From positions 480,489 to 544,488 of the forward strand of contig CAXXFQ010000009.1 in NCBI GenBank assembly GCA_963674475.2: 64,000 nt of DNA, given 5' to 3'. Shown piece after piece: positions 49,756 to 58,920 of the stretch. The stretch is from CAXXFQ01 sp963674475 (lineage in GTDB: Bacteria; Planctomycetota; Planctomycetia; Pirellulales; Thermoguttaceae). The position numbers and the translations under genes are program-made. The notes beneath the pieces are model-generated. The model saw only the letters and a list, made by a program, of their open reading frames with translations. It was not told the origin of the DNA and did no database searches. Numbering within the stretch: position 1 is the first letter of the stretch; each line of letters begins with the position of its first letter.

Positions 49756-50934
49756 TGGATTTTGGCCTTGGCGACCTTTCAGGGGTCGGCCAACCGGCGG
49801 CATCGGGCGGTGATCGCCCGGATGAAGGCGGACGGGATTCCGACGAGTTTCGAGGAGCTTCGAGGTGACCCAGTTCCGGACGAACAGTGCGCGGCGACCT
49901 GGCTGATGAAGGCGGCCGATCGGCACAAAAAAATCTACAACCGGTATCCCGAGTTGGGCAAAAGCGAGACCTACCTGAACGGACGGCCGACGATGGAAGA
50001 GATCCGACAGCTGCAGGTATTTTACCGCGAGCACCCGGAAATTCTCGAACTGATCCGAAAAGGGATCGCCTGCCCGCGGTGGGCCTGGCTGATCGACTAT
50101 CAGGTGATAACTCAACCGGCCTCCTCTTTTCCACCCGGAGGGAGGGTTTTCAAGTCGATCGATTTGTTCCTGGGAAAGAATACCGTTATGCGAACGCTCA
50201 TCGACGATTATCCCAAGATTTTGCTTCTTGAAGGAAATCAGGAAGAGGCGTTTCAGTGCCAGATCGATGCTTTCAAGCTGATGAATCGGATTGGCGGGGA
50301 ACGGAAGGTTGACCACTTATATCCCTGTTTCGGGCAAGTCATTAAGGCCACCAGACGGTCGAAAGAGATACTGGAGGCGGGGCCCATTTCGCCCGGTAAA
50401 CTTGAGGCGATGGAAGCAGAGTTGGCGCAGATGGATCTATTGGACTGGTACGTTGCGGTCCTCGAATTCGAACAGGTCCTTCCTCTGGAAAGTAATCGAT
50501 TGCATCAACCTCTCAAAGGGTATAAGCGATGGGTTCCGTTTTTTAACGTGAATCGAATTAATCACAATATAAGTCGTGCCGAGGAGGTCGAGGCGATTCG
50601 CCGCCGAGTACAGTTCGATCCGTTAGTGAAGATCGAGGTGCAGCACCCCAAGTACCCCAAGTGCTACAAGGGAAAAAAGCGATTGATACCTTATATTTAC
50701 AAGAACTGTTGCGACTCGACTCGCGAGGCTCGGGCGCTTCGGGTTTTGGTGGCTTTGCTTCGGCGTGCGGACCAGACGCTGGCGCCGGAAGCGGATCTTT
50801 CGGATTTGGGGCTGCCCTCCAAAGCGACGCTCGACCCGTACACGGGGAAACCGTTTCAGGTGAGCCGTGACGCGGAAAGTGGTTTCTGGGAGATCGAGGC
50901 GGACGGCTGGGTGCTGGGGGAGGTGCCGAAGTAG
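49678..50934 (+). CDS. Membrane-anchored protein, paralogue 2 of 3
   Basis: A 418-residue relative of its neighbours with the same architecture: MGSRESKEGMPK, one transmembrane helix (~12-35), a helical extracytoplasmic domain and the C-terminal LPSKATLDPYTGKPF motif. The N-terminal ~40 and C-terminal ~50 residues are almost identical to paralogue 3 and paralogue 1 respectively, while the middle (e.g. WLMKAADRHKKIYNRYPEL, KHIDL-like FKSIDLFLGKN) has diverged strongly. AAGGAGC precedes the ATG. It is 45 bp downstream of paralogue 1, co-directional. No catalytic motif was found. Confidence 0.75.
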   Translation: MGSRESKEGMPKWFVVVAIVVFLIGAWILALATFQGSANRRHRAVIARMKADGIPTSFEELRGDPVPDEQCAATWLMKAADRHKKIYNRYPELGKSETYLNGRPTMEEIRQLQVFYREHPEILELIRKGIACPRWAWLIDYQVITQPASSFPPGGRVFKSIDLFLGKNTVMRTLIDDYPKILLLEGNQEEAFQCQIDAFKLMNRIGGERKVDHLYPCFGQVIKATRRSKEILEAGPISPGKLEAMEAELAQMDLLDWYVAVLEFEQVLPLESNRLHQPLKGYKRWVPFFNVNRINHNISRAEEVEAIRRRVQFDPLVKIEVQHPKYPKCYKGKKRLIPYIYKNCCDSTREARALRVLVALLRRADQTLAPEADLSDLGLPSKATLDPYTGKPFQVSRDAESGFWEIEADGWVLGEVPK

Positions 50935-51057
50935 ATCGTGATCAGGTCCTAAGAAAAATCCAGGTTCAAGGAGCAGAAGATGGGATCGCGTGAGTCGAAG
51001 GAAGGGATGCCGAAATGGTTTGTGGTGGTGGCGATCGTCGTGTTTTTGATCGGGGCG
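50841..51057. repeat. 217-bp junction repeat, copy 2 (end of paralogue 2 to start of paralogue 3)
   Basis: Perfectly identical to 49539-49755, displaced by 1302 bp. Confidence 0.9.
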
Positions 51058-52236
51058 GGGATTTTGGCCTTGGCCACCTTTCAGGGGTCGGTCAACCGGC
51101 GGTATCGGGCGGTGATCGCTCGGATGGAGGCGGACGGGATCCCCACGAGTTTCGAGGTGGCACGCGGCCCGGCGGTCCCGAACGATCAGTGCGCGGCGAC
51201 CTACTTATGCGAGGTGGGCAAGATCAAAAAGGAGATTGACGGTCGGCTCAGTAGTCTGAAAAAAAGTGAAACGTATAAGCAGGGGTGCCCGACGGCGGAA
51301 GAGATCGAGAAGATGCGTCCGGTTTACGCCGATCATCCCGAGCTTTGGGAGACGATCCGGAAGGCGGCCGATTGTCCCAGATATGCCTGGCTTATCGACT
51401 TTGGTTTTTTTGTCAATGCGCCCGAGTCTTTTCCTGCCGGTACGACGGCGTTTAAACCTTATGAGGTAGAAAAAGGCCTGAAATCTTCCTGGGTTGCGAT
51501 GACGGGCGGTCTCGTCCCTCTTTGGCTTGCTGAAGGAAAGCGGGACGAGGCGCTGGAAAGTCAAATCTTGATCTTTCGCCTGTATCATTTGTGTCGCAAT
51601 GATTCTCCGATTTTGTGTTGTAATTTTAACCCGACGGTCCGCCTGGAATTGGCTGTTGCCCAGATCGTACGGATCCTTGAGGCCGGTCCGGCTTCCGCGA
51701 AAAATTTGGAAGCGTTGGAGAAGGAATTGGCTCCGGTTGACTTCTTGGAGGATTTTAAAAAGTCAGAGGCCTTTATTCAGCTTCGCCTGCTTGAGATGGA
51801 TTTGAGTCGGGACTTTTATCTTGTGAAATGGATTCGGCCGGTTGGTCCTTTTGCCAAGCAGCGAAAAATGGAAATGATTGAGATGATCGGAGCAATGAGT
51901 AAACAGGTGGCGTTCGATCCCAAAGCGGCCATCACGGTCGATGTGCCCAATTCCTCTCTTGCCCACAACCTCCATAATAGTTTGAATCGGTACTACGATT
52001 ACTATTGTCGGGCGGAGCGGGCGGCTCGGGCGCTTCGGGTTTTGGTCGCTTTGCTTCGGCGGGATAATCCGGAGGAGGCGCCGAAAGCGGATCTTTCGGA
52101 TTTGGGGTTGCCGAAAAAAGCGACGCTCGACCCTTTCACGGGGAAACCGTTTCAGGTGAGCCGGGACGCCGGGACCGAGCACTGGGTGATCGAGGCGGAC
52201 GGCTGGGCGCTGGGGGAGGTGCCGAAAGTGAAGTAA
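50980..52236 (+). CDS. Membrane-anchored protein, paralogue 3 of 3
   Basis: A 418-residue protein with the same plan: MGSRESKEGMPK start identical to paralogue 2, one transmembrane helix (~12-35), then EQCAATYL-like DQCAATYLCEVGK, ADHPELWETIRKAA and RYAWLIDF tracts that match paralogue 1 better than paralogue 2, so the gene is a mosaic of its siblings. The C-terminus LPKKATLDPFTGKPFQVS ends in EVPKVK, slightly different. AAGGAGC precedes the ATG. dnaE follows 221 bp downstream in the same direction. Function unknown. Confidence 0.75.
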   Translation: MGSRESKEGMPKWFVVVAIVVFLIGAGILALATFQGSVNRRYRAVIARMEADGIPTSFEVARGPAVPNDQCAATYLCEVGKIKKEIDGRLSSLKKSETYKQGCPTAEEIEKMRPVYADHPELWETIRKAADCPRYAWLIDFGFFVNAPESFPAGTTAFKPYEVEKGLKSSWVAMTGGLVPLWLAEGKRDEALESQILIFRLYHLCRNDSPILCCNFNPTVRLELAVAQIVRILEAGPASAKNLEALEKELAPVDFLEDFKKSEAFIQLRLLEMDLSRDFYLVKWIRPVGPFAKQRKMEMIEMIGAMSKQVAFDPKAAITVDVPNSSLAHNLHNSLNRYYDYYCRAERAARALRVLVALLRRDNPEEAPKADLSDLGLPKKATLDPFTGKPFQVSRDAGTEHWVIEADGWALGEVPKVK

Positions 52237-52457
52237 ACGATCGTTGAATGGTTAGTGGAAGTGAGTCGATCGGAAAATCGCGGCGGTTTTGCCCGTTCTG
52301 GGGGTGTCTCCTCGAAAGACGGGCCAGGGGATACAATGGAGGGTCGGAAAGTTTGGCTTTCCTGAAAAAACAGGGCCCGGGTTGGCTCCTGGAACTTCTC
52401 AAACCGATTTATTTGACAAGACGCGCACTTTGACGCTTTTTTCTCTAGGATTCAAGG

Positions 52458-55400
52458 ATGACTGATCGACCGTTTGTTCACCTGCATTGCCATAGCCATT
52501 ACAGCCTGCTGGACGGGGCGGGGACGATCCCGCGTTTGGTCGACCGGACCAAAGAGTTGGGGATGAACGCGCTGGCCCTGACCGACCACGGGAACCTGCA
52601 CGGGGCGATCGAGTTCTATCAGAAGGCGCACAAGGCCGAGATCAAGCCGATCGTCGGGTACGAGGCCTATATCGCGCCCGGGCGGCGGGCCGACAAGGGG
52701 GCCGGGAGCATGCGCGAGGCGAGCTACCACCTGACCCTGTTGGCCCAGAACCGGACCGGCTACAAAAATCTCCTGAAGCTGGCGTCGACCGCCTTTCTTG
52801 ACGGGTTTTATTTTCGGCCGCGGATCGACAAGGATATCCTTTCGGAATGTGCCGAGGGGATTATCTGTTTGAGCGGGTGCGTGTCGAGCGAGTTGACCCG
52901 GAAGATGTTGGGCTCGTCGCGCGGCGGGGATGATGTTCAGTTGAATATCGACGCCGGGCTGGACGTGGCCCGATGGTATCGGGAGCTGTTCGGCGATCGG
53001 TATTACATCGAACTCCAGTACAACGGACTGCCGATCCAGGCGGCGGCCAACCGGGGCGCGATCCAAGTGGCCGGGCAGTTGGATATCCCGCTGGTCGCCA
53101 CGAGCGATGTCCACTATGTGTTGCGAAAGGAGTCCGAGGCTCAAGACGTCTTGTTGTGTATCAACACGGGCAAGTACCGGACCGACGCGAACCGGATGCG
53201 GATGGATACTGACGAGTTCTACCTCCGTAGCCCGGAAGAGATGTACGCCGCGTTTCCCGATCAGCCGGAGGCAGTCGCCCGGTCGCAGGAGATCGCCGAT
53301 CGGGTCGAGATCGATTTGGAGCTGGGGAACCGGTATTTCCCCGTCTTTACGCCGCCGGACGAAAAAAAATCGGAGGATTACCTTCGCGAGCTGTGTATCA
53401 AGGGACTCAAGGATCGTTACGAAGATGTTCCCCATCGGTACAAGGACGGGGTGCTCAGCGACGAGGTAATGGCCCGACTCGACCGGGAATTGGACGTCAT
53501 CTTCCGGCAGGGTTTCCCGAACTATTTTCTGATCGTCTGGGACTTTGTCCGGTTCGCCCGCGAGCAAGGGATCGAGGCGACCGCGCGTGGGTCGGGGGTC
53601 GGGTCGCTGGTCTGCTACGCGCTTTATATGAGCCATGTCTGCCCGCTTGAGTATGACCTTCTGTTCGAACGGTTTCTCGATGTCAATCGGCTGGAGGCGC
53701 CTGATATCGATATCGACTTCGAGAAGGAACGACGTGGCGAGGTGCTCCAATATGTCAAGGAAAAATACGGCTATGCGAATGTCGCTCAGATTGCCACGTT
53801 CGGTACCCTGGCCGCGCGGGCCGCGGTTCGTGACACGGGACGCGTGCTCAACATGCCGCTGGCCAAGGTCGACACGGTTGTGGCCAAGGTGCCCGACGAG
53901 CTGAAGATCACGTTGCCCAAGGCGCTTCAAAAAAGCGACGAACTCAAAAAGGTGTATGATCAGGACCCGGAGATTCGTGAGCTGATCGACCTGGCCCAAC
54001 AGATCGAGGGGCTGGCGCGGAATGTCGGGACGCACGCCTGTGCGGTGGTGATCGCCAATCGGCCGTTGACCGAGTACGTCCCGTTGCAGACGGTTAGCGG
54101 CAAGGAGGAAGTGGTTACCCAATGGGCTTACGCGCACGTCGAAGAGGCCGGGCTGCTGAAGATGGACTTTTTGGGGCTTCGCAACTTGACGATGCTTTCG
54201 CGCGCGGTCCAACTGATCAAGCAGACAACCGGCAAGCGGGTCAACCCGTATAAGTTTCCGCTGGACGACCAGGAGACCTATGCCCTGTTGTGTCGTGGCG
54301 AGACGAAGGGGATTTTTCAGCTCGAAAGCGGCGGGATTCGCGACCTCTTGCAGCGGATGAAGCCGGACAACTTCCGCGACATTATCGCGACGGCCGCGTT
54401 GTATCGGCCCGGACCGCTGGAAGGCGGCATGGTCGACGACTACATCAAAGTCAAACACGGTCAACAGAAGGCCGTCTATCCGCACCCGATCATGAAAGAG
54501 ATTCTTGAAGAGACCCACGGCGTCATGGTCTATCAGGAACAGGTGATGCGGATCCTCAATCGGCTCGGCGGGATCGAGCTGGCCAGTTCGTATAAGTGTA
54601 TTAAGGCGATCGGTAAAAAAAAGCTGGCGATCATCGCGAAGTTCAAGCAGCAGTTTATCGAAGGCGTCCAAGAGAAAGGGATGACGGCCAAGGACGGGGA
54701 GACCCTTTTTGAGCTGATCGAAAAATTCGCCGGGTACGGTTTCAATAAAAGTCACTCGACCGCCTACGCGTTGATCGCCTATATGACGGCCTATCTCAAG
54801 GCCCATTATCCGGTCGAGTTCATGGCCTCGTTGCTTTCGAGCGATATTCAGGGCCGAAATTTCAAACGGAAGGACTCGATGGTCGAGCACCTCGAGGACT
54901 GCCAGCGGATGGAGATCGAAGTCGCCGCGCCGAACGTCAGCGGGTCGGGGCCCGATTTCACGGTTTCCGACGGGAAAATCCACTTCGCCCTGACGGCAAT
55001 CAAAGGGTGTGGTCTTCAGGCGGCCGAGGCGATTTTCGCGGAATACCAAAAGAACGGGACGTACAAAAGCCTGTTCGATTTTTGTGAGCGGATCGACCCG
55101 GGGCTGGTGAACCGGTCGACGATCGAGACGCTGATCAAGGCCGGGGCGATGGACGATTTTGGCGCGACGCGGGCCCAGTGGACGGCCGTGGTCGATCGGG
55201 CCATGTCGGCGGGAGCGGCGGCGGCGGCCGATCGGCGTCACGGACAGATGTCGTTGTTCGGCGAACTCGACGAGGAGGAAGAGGAGGATGTCAATGTCTC
55301 GCTGCCCGACCTGCTGGAATGGGAAGAGCGGGACAAGCTGGCCAAAGAGAAAGAAGTGCTCGGCTATTACCTGACCAGTCACCCGCTGGCCGAATACCAG

Positions 55401-55994
55401 GACCTTTTATCCCAGTTCTGTTCGCATACGAGCACCGAAGCGACCGAGTTGAGCCACCGGACCGAGATCCTCATGGGTGGGATGCTCTCGTCGATCAAGA
55501 TGGCCCATACGAAGAACCCGAAGCCGGGCCGCCCGAGTCGCTACGCCATGTTCGACCTGGAAGACCATGACGGGATCATGCGTTGCATTGTCTGGCCCGA
55601 GCAGTTTGCCGAATGTGGCGAGCTGGTCCAGCCTGACGCGATCCTTTTCGTCCGCGGCGCGATCGACAAACGGCCGGGCAGCGAGAACGTCAACCTGATT
55701 GTCAATGAACTGATCACGCTAGAGGACGCGCCCGGTCGTTGCACGCAGGGGATCAGTGTCCGGGTGATTGAAAAGCAGCACGGCCAGAAGGGTCTTGAGC
55801 AGTTGTACGAGATTTTGCGCGGCTATCCGGGCCAATGTCCGTTGCAGTTGCACCTGTATTTGGAGGACGGGCGTCAGGTGGCCTGTCGGTGTAATAAATT
55901 GCGGGTGGAGGTGAATCACGAGATGCGTCGGCGTGTGGAGGAGTTGTTGGGGCCGGGGCATTTTCGGATGATGTCCGCCACTAAAAGAGGATAG
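52458..55994 (+). CDS. dnaE: DNA polymerase III alpha subunit
   Basis: A 1178-residue replicative polymerase of the DnaE1 type. Domains in order: N-terminal PHP domain with HLHCHSHYSLLDG (8-20) and LALTDHGN; palm with the catalytic pair in APDIDIDFE (Asp416, Asp418) and the third carboxylate in LKMDFLGLRNL; fingers with KSHSTAYALIAYMTAYLKAHYP-type residues; a tandem HhH region; a C-terminal OB-fold with MLSSIKMAHTKNPKPGRPS-type start. PHP histidines look complete, so the domain may retain metal binding or proofreading. AGGA lies 8 nt before the ATG. A structured repeat element starts directly after the stop. Confidence 0.97.
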   Translation: MTDRPFVHLHCHSHYSLLDGAGTIPRLVDRTKELGMNALALTDHGNLHGAIEFYQKAHKAEIKPIVGYEAYIAPGRRADKGAGSMREASYHLTLLAQNRTGYKNLLKLASTAFLDGFYFRPRIDKDILSECAEGIICLSGCVSSELTRKMLGSSRGGDDVQLNIDAGLDVARWYRELFGDRYYIELQYNGLPIQAAANRGAIQVAGQLDIPLVATSDVHYVLRKESEAQDVLLCINTGKYRTDANRMRMDTDEFYLRSPEEMYAAFPDQPEAVARSQEIADRVEIDLELGNRYFPVFTPPDEKKSEDYLRELCIKGLKDRYEDVPHRYKDGVLSDEVMARLDRELDVIFRQGFPNYFLIVWDFVRFAREQGIEATARGSGVGSLVCYALYMSHVCPLEYDLLFERFLDVNRLEAPDIDIDFEKERRGEVLQYVKEKYGYANVAQIATFGTLAARAAVRDTGRVLNMPLAKVDTVVAKVPDELKITLPKALQKSDELKKVYDQDPEIRELIDLAQQIEGLARNVGTHACAVVIANRPLTEYVPLQTVSGKEEVVTQWAYAHVEEAGLLKMDFLGLRNLTMLSRAVQLIKQTTGKRVNPYKFPLDDQETYALLCRGETKGIFQLESGGIRDLLQRMKPDNFRDIIATAALYRPGPLEGGMVDDYIKVKHGQQKAVYPHPIMKEILEETHGVMVYQEQVMRILNRLGGIELASSYKCIKAIGKKKLAIIAKFKQQFIEGVQEKGMTAKDGETLFELIEKFAGYGFNKSHSTAYALIAYMTAYLKAHYPVEFMASLLSSDIQGRNFKRKDSMVEHLEDCQRMEIEVAAPNVSGSGPDFTVSDGKIHFALTAIKGCGLQAAEAIFAEYQKNGTYKSLFDFCERIDPGLVNRSTIETLIKAGAMDDFGATRAQWTAVVDRAMSAGAAAAADRRHGQMSLFGELDEEEEEDVNVSLPDLLEWEERDKLAKEKEVLGYYLTSHPLAEYQDLLSQFCSHTSTEATELSHRTEILMGGMLSSIKMAHTKNPKPGRPSRYAMFDLEDHDGIMRCIVWPEQFAECGELVQPDAILFVRGAIDKRPGSENVNLIVNELITLEDAPGRCTQGISVRVIEKQHGQKGLEQLYEILRGYPGQCPLQLHLYLEDGRQVACRCNKLRVEVNHEMRRRVEELLGPGHFRMMSATKRG

Positions 55995-56472
55995 AAAGCA
56001 AAGAAAAAACAAGAACAAAGAAAAGAGCGATTGCGAAGCAATCGCGCTCCAAGAAGTTTTTGAGGGGAGAGTTTGAGAGGGGACAATTTTCAAAATGTCC
56101 CCTCTCATTCCAGGAAAACTGCGTGACGGCAAAGCCGTCACACCATTTTCGTTAAATAACGGTTACCCGCCCCATCCCTGCCTACCACTTCGCGAAAGTC
56201 CAAAACTTCCTTTCGCTCATAAGCGAGAAATCACGACGTTAACCTCGTGTTTGACCTTGCCAAAGCAAGATTTTGCCTCCAGCGAGAAAATAAGTGTTCT
56301 GGCTTTCGCACGCGTCAGGAAAAAAAGGAGCTCCGGCTTTGCCTCCGCCGGTGTTTTTTTATTGAGGGGAAACATTTTGAAAATTGTTTCCCCTCAAACA
56401 CCCCTTCAAAAACTTTTTGGACCGCGATTGCTTCGCAATCGCTCTGATCTTTGTTTTTTCTTTTTTTGTTCA
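55995..56472. repeat. Structured intergenic element, copy B, with terminal inverted repeats
   Basis: It starts directly after the dnaE stop codon. Ends are inverted repeats with hairpins GCGATTGC/GCAATCGC on both sides (~56032-56050 and ~56426-56444), flanked outward by A/G-rich (left) or T/C-rich (right) tracts, then GTTTTTGA. Internal hairpins GAGAGGGGAC/GTCCCCTCTC (~56076-56108), GTGACGGC-AAA-GCCGTCAC (~56123-56141) and GAGGGGAAAC/GTTTCCCCTC (~56364-56396) correspond one-to-one to those of copy A (4704-5170), with several paired substitutions. Confidence 0.8.
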
Positions 56473-56484
56473 CACAGCGCAATA

Positions 56485-56527
56485 AAAAAGTCGTCCGGTC
56501 CTAACTATTAGACCAGACGACTTTTTC
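56485..56527. terminator. Bidirectional intrinsic terminator (tRNA-Lys)
   Basis: AAAAAGTCGTCCGGTC pairs with GACCAGACGACTTTTT (one G-T/A-C exception) around a 10-nt loop, just downstream of tRNA-Lys on the - strand and after copy B of the structured element on the + strand. Confidence 0.85.
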
Positions 56528-56536
56528 ACTTCGAAG

Positions 56537-56609
<73 letters not shown>

Positions 56610-56898
56610 TTCTTTAAAAAACCAATCACGACAGCAAATTCGACCCGTTTAAAAAACGCCGTTTGAAAAACGCCGTTTGAAAACGCCCGTTTGGGTTGCC
56701 TGTCGCAAGTAGGTTTGAACTTTTCCTATCGGCATTATACCGAGAAGAGTTTTAAAGAAAACCGATTATAGTCACGCAAGGGCAGACTGTAAACCCGTCT
56801 GAGCCCCTCTTTTGGTGCCACCCAGAAGTGGTAGTGGTAGCAGTTTTTGGTGTGTCGAGGTTCGAGGCGGCTTGAAAATCGACCATTTCACGCTGGGG

Positions 56899-58215
56899 TT
56901 ACCGTTTTTCCTCTGGTAGAGGGGGTGTGCCGCGGGCCGATTCCCAGGTGGGCACGGGCCGGTAATTCGGGTGGTCTCGGAACGTCCGGTTCCGGCGGCC
57001 GTCACGCGCTTCGGCCGCCAAGACGCCCTTCTGAACGATTCGACGAGCCGTTCGCGGGTTTTCTTCCAGATATTTCGACAGATGTTCGCCGACTGCCGAG
57101 TTGACGATCCCCTCGATCTCGCTATTGCCTAACTTGGTCTTCGTCTGCCCTTCAAACTGCGGCTCGGGCACTCGTAACGAGATGACAGCCGTCAGTCCCT
57201 CACGAAAATCGTCGCCCGACGGTGAAAGGTTTTTGAATACGTTATTTTTCTTGCCGTACGTATTCAGCGTTCGCGTGACCGCCGCGCGAAAACCGCTGAC
57301 GTGCGTTCCGCCTTCAATCGTGCTGATATTATTGACGTACGAATGGACGTTCTCGGTGAAATCGGCCGAGTACTGCAAAGCGACCTCCACGCCGACACCG
57401 TCGTACTCGCCCGCGACGTAGACAATGTCCTCATGGACCGTCTCGCTGGCCCGATTCAGGTGCTCGACGAACTGCAGTATCCCGTGTTCATAGTGGAACG
57501 TTTCCCCTTCGTCGGCCCGTTCATCGTAAAAGGTGATATGCACGCCCCGATTCAAGAAGGCCAACTCCTGAAGACGCTTGTACAGAACCCGATAGACGAA
57601 CTTCGTGTCGGAGAAAATCTGCGGGTCCGGTTTGAACGTCGTCTTCGTCCCGACCCGTTCGGTCTTACCGACTTTACGTACCGGCCCGGTCGGAACACCC
57701 CGCTCGTACTCTTGCTGATAAACGCGTCCGTCACGCGCTACCTCAACCTCACACCATTCCGAAAGGAAGTTGACCACCGTCACGCCGACGCCGTGCAACC
57801 CGCCGGAGGTTTGATAAGCCCCCTTCGTGAACTTGCCGCCAAACTTCAAAACGGTCATCACCCCTTCGAGAGTCGACATCTCCAAGTCCGGATGCTCCTC
57901 GACCGGAATGCCGCGGCCATCGTCGGTCACGGTGACCGAACCGTCGTTATTGATCCGAACGGTGACGGTCTTCGCATATCCGGCCAGCGCCTCGTCGATC
58001 GAGTTGTCGACCACCTCGTAAACCAAATGGTGCAGACCGCGCGGCGTCGTATCGCCGATATACATCGACGGCCGTTCGCGGACGTGCTCCAAGTCGCTTA
58101 AATGCTCCAGCTTGTCGGCCCCATAATCGGCGTCTCCCTCGGCTATCCGATAATCGGGCATGTCCACACTTTCAGGACCCTTCGGATCCTCAGGAACTTT
58201 TTCACTTTCGCTCAT
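56899..58215 (-). CDS. gyrB: GyrB N-terminal half only (ATPase and transducer domains), truncated
   Basis: A 438-residue protein whose sequence is plain GyrB up to ~390: GHKL ATPase with EVVDNSIDEALAG (catalytic Glu67, Asn71), DDGRGIPVEEHP, the ATP lid GGLHGVGVTVVN, and the transducer domain with the QTKTKLGNSE motif (QTK lysine). After RRIVQKGVLAAEARDGRR the similarity stops, just before where TOPRIM (EGDSAGG) should begin, and ~40 unrelated Pro/Arg-rich residues lead to a stop. No frame downstream encodes TOPRIM before the tRNA-Lys. Full GyrB is ~800 aa, so this cannot be a complete gyrase B subunit. It may be a relic, a regulatory fragment, or an assembly artefact. It lies upstream of tRNA-Lys and follows dciA. 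Confidence 0.85.
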   Translation of the reverse strand: MSESEKVPEDPKGPESVDMPDYRIAEGDADYGADKLEHLSDLEHVRERPSMYIGDTTPRGLHHLVYEVVDNSIDEALAGYAKTVTVRINNDGSVTVTDDGRGIPVEEHPDLEMSTLEGVMTVLKFGGKFTKGAYQTSGGLHGVGVTVVNFLSEWCEVEVARDGRVYQQEYERGVPTGPVRKVGKTERVGTKTTFKPDPQIFSDTKFVYRVLYKRLQELAFLNRGVHITFYDERADEGETFHYEHGILQFVEHLNRASETVHEDIVYVAGEYDGVGVEVALQYSADFTENVHSYVNNISTIEGGTHVSGFRAAVTRTLNTYGKKNNVFKNLSPSGDDFREGLTAVISLRVPEPQFEGQTKTKLGNSEIEGIVNSAVGEHLSKYLEENPRTARRIVQKGVLAAEARDGRRNRTFRDHPNYRPVPTWESARGTPPLPEEKR

Positions 58216-58513
58216 AACGGTTTCGTTCTACTCGATTTTTTATGAATGGCAATTTTTTTACGGCAATCTTCCATGGATAAGCCCACCTCGAAAAAACCTT
58301 TCGGACTTCCGAGTAGTTGCCGCCGTTGACTTTTCAAGAAACCGGGAAAGGCCGGATCGGCGGACAGGGCGAACAAACCTCGCTTTCCCTGTCGCCTCGC
58401 TTCAGAAAACCTCCCCAGGCTTCCCTTTATTTCAATTCAATTCAATTCTTCCGTGGCTTTTTGCCCCGCCAAAACGCGACCTCTTGCGCGATCTCCGCCG
58501 TGAGCCGAGGCCG

Positions 58514-58831
58514 TTATTCGTTACACTCGAGGATCGGCCCAACCCGAAACCTGATCTCCCGAATCGTGACGTCGGGAAACCGCTCACGCATCGCATGGAG
58601 CAACGTTTTCTTTCGAAAGGTCAACTCCTGAACCAAGAGGGAATTGGCGACCGTGACTTCAAGTTTGCCTCGCCTCAACTTGCCAACCTGGGTATAGCGG
58701 GCGGCCATCTCTCCGACCGCCTCGCACCAAGCGGCTTCCCAAGCCTCGGCGTCACGCGACCGGCCCAACCCGCGTCGGGCAACCAGTTCGGCCAACACCT
58801 CACCAATCGGTTTCGGTTCCCGCCTGGCCAT
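58514..58831 (-). CDS. dciA: DUF721 / DciA-like protein
   Basis: A 105-residue protein of the DUF721 family, named DciA where studied because it helps load the replicative helicase DnaB in bacteria lacking DnaC. Features are the N-terminal IGEVLAELVARRGLG, a W-x-x-AVGE-x-A-x-x-(T/S) middle, and the C-terminal VANSLLVQELTFRKKTLLHAMRERFPDVTIREIRFRVG. The ATG at 58831 is chosen because GGAAGGA stands 8 nt before it; an in-frame start 21 codons upstream is less likely. It lies ~90 bp downstream of dnaN and ~300 bp upstream of gyrB, the common dnaA-dnaN-(recF)-DUF721-gyrB neighbourhood; recF is absent here. Confidence 0.85.
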   Translation of the reverse strand: MARREPKPIGEVLAELVARRGLGRSRDAEAWEAAWCEAVGEMAARYTQVGKLRRGKLEVTVANSLLVQELTFRKKTLLHAMRERFPDVTIREIRFRVGPILECNE

Positions 58832-58920
58832 ACCCGCGATCCTTCCAAGAAAAAATTTCCCTAGACCAAAACACTCCTCTTGCTTCGGCCCCATTCGACC
58901 ACTTCGCTTCTTCCGATCGC

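Noticed and set aside
52452..55382. 976-codon open frame on the - strand
   Set aside because: Antisense shadow of dnaE, whose + strand product has all polymerase motifs.
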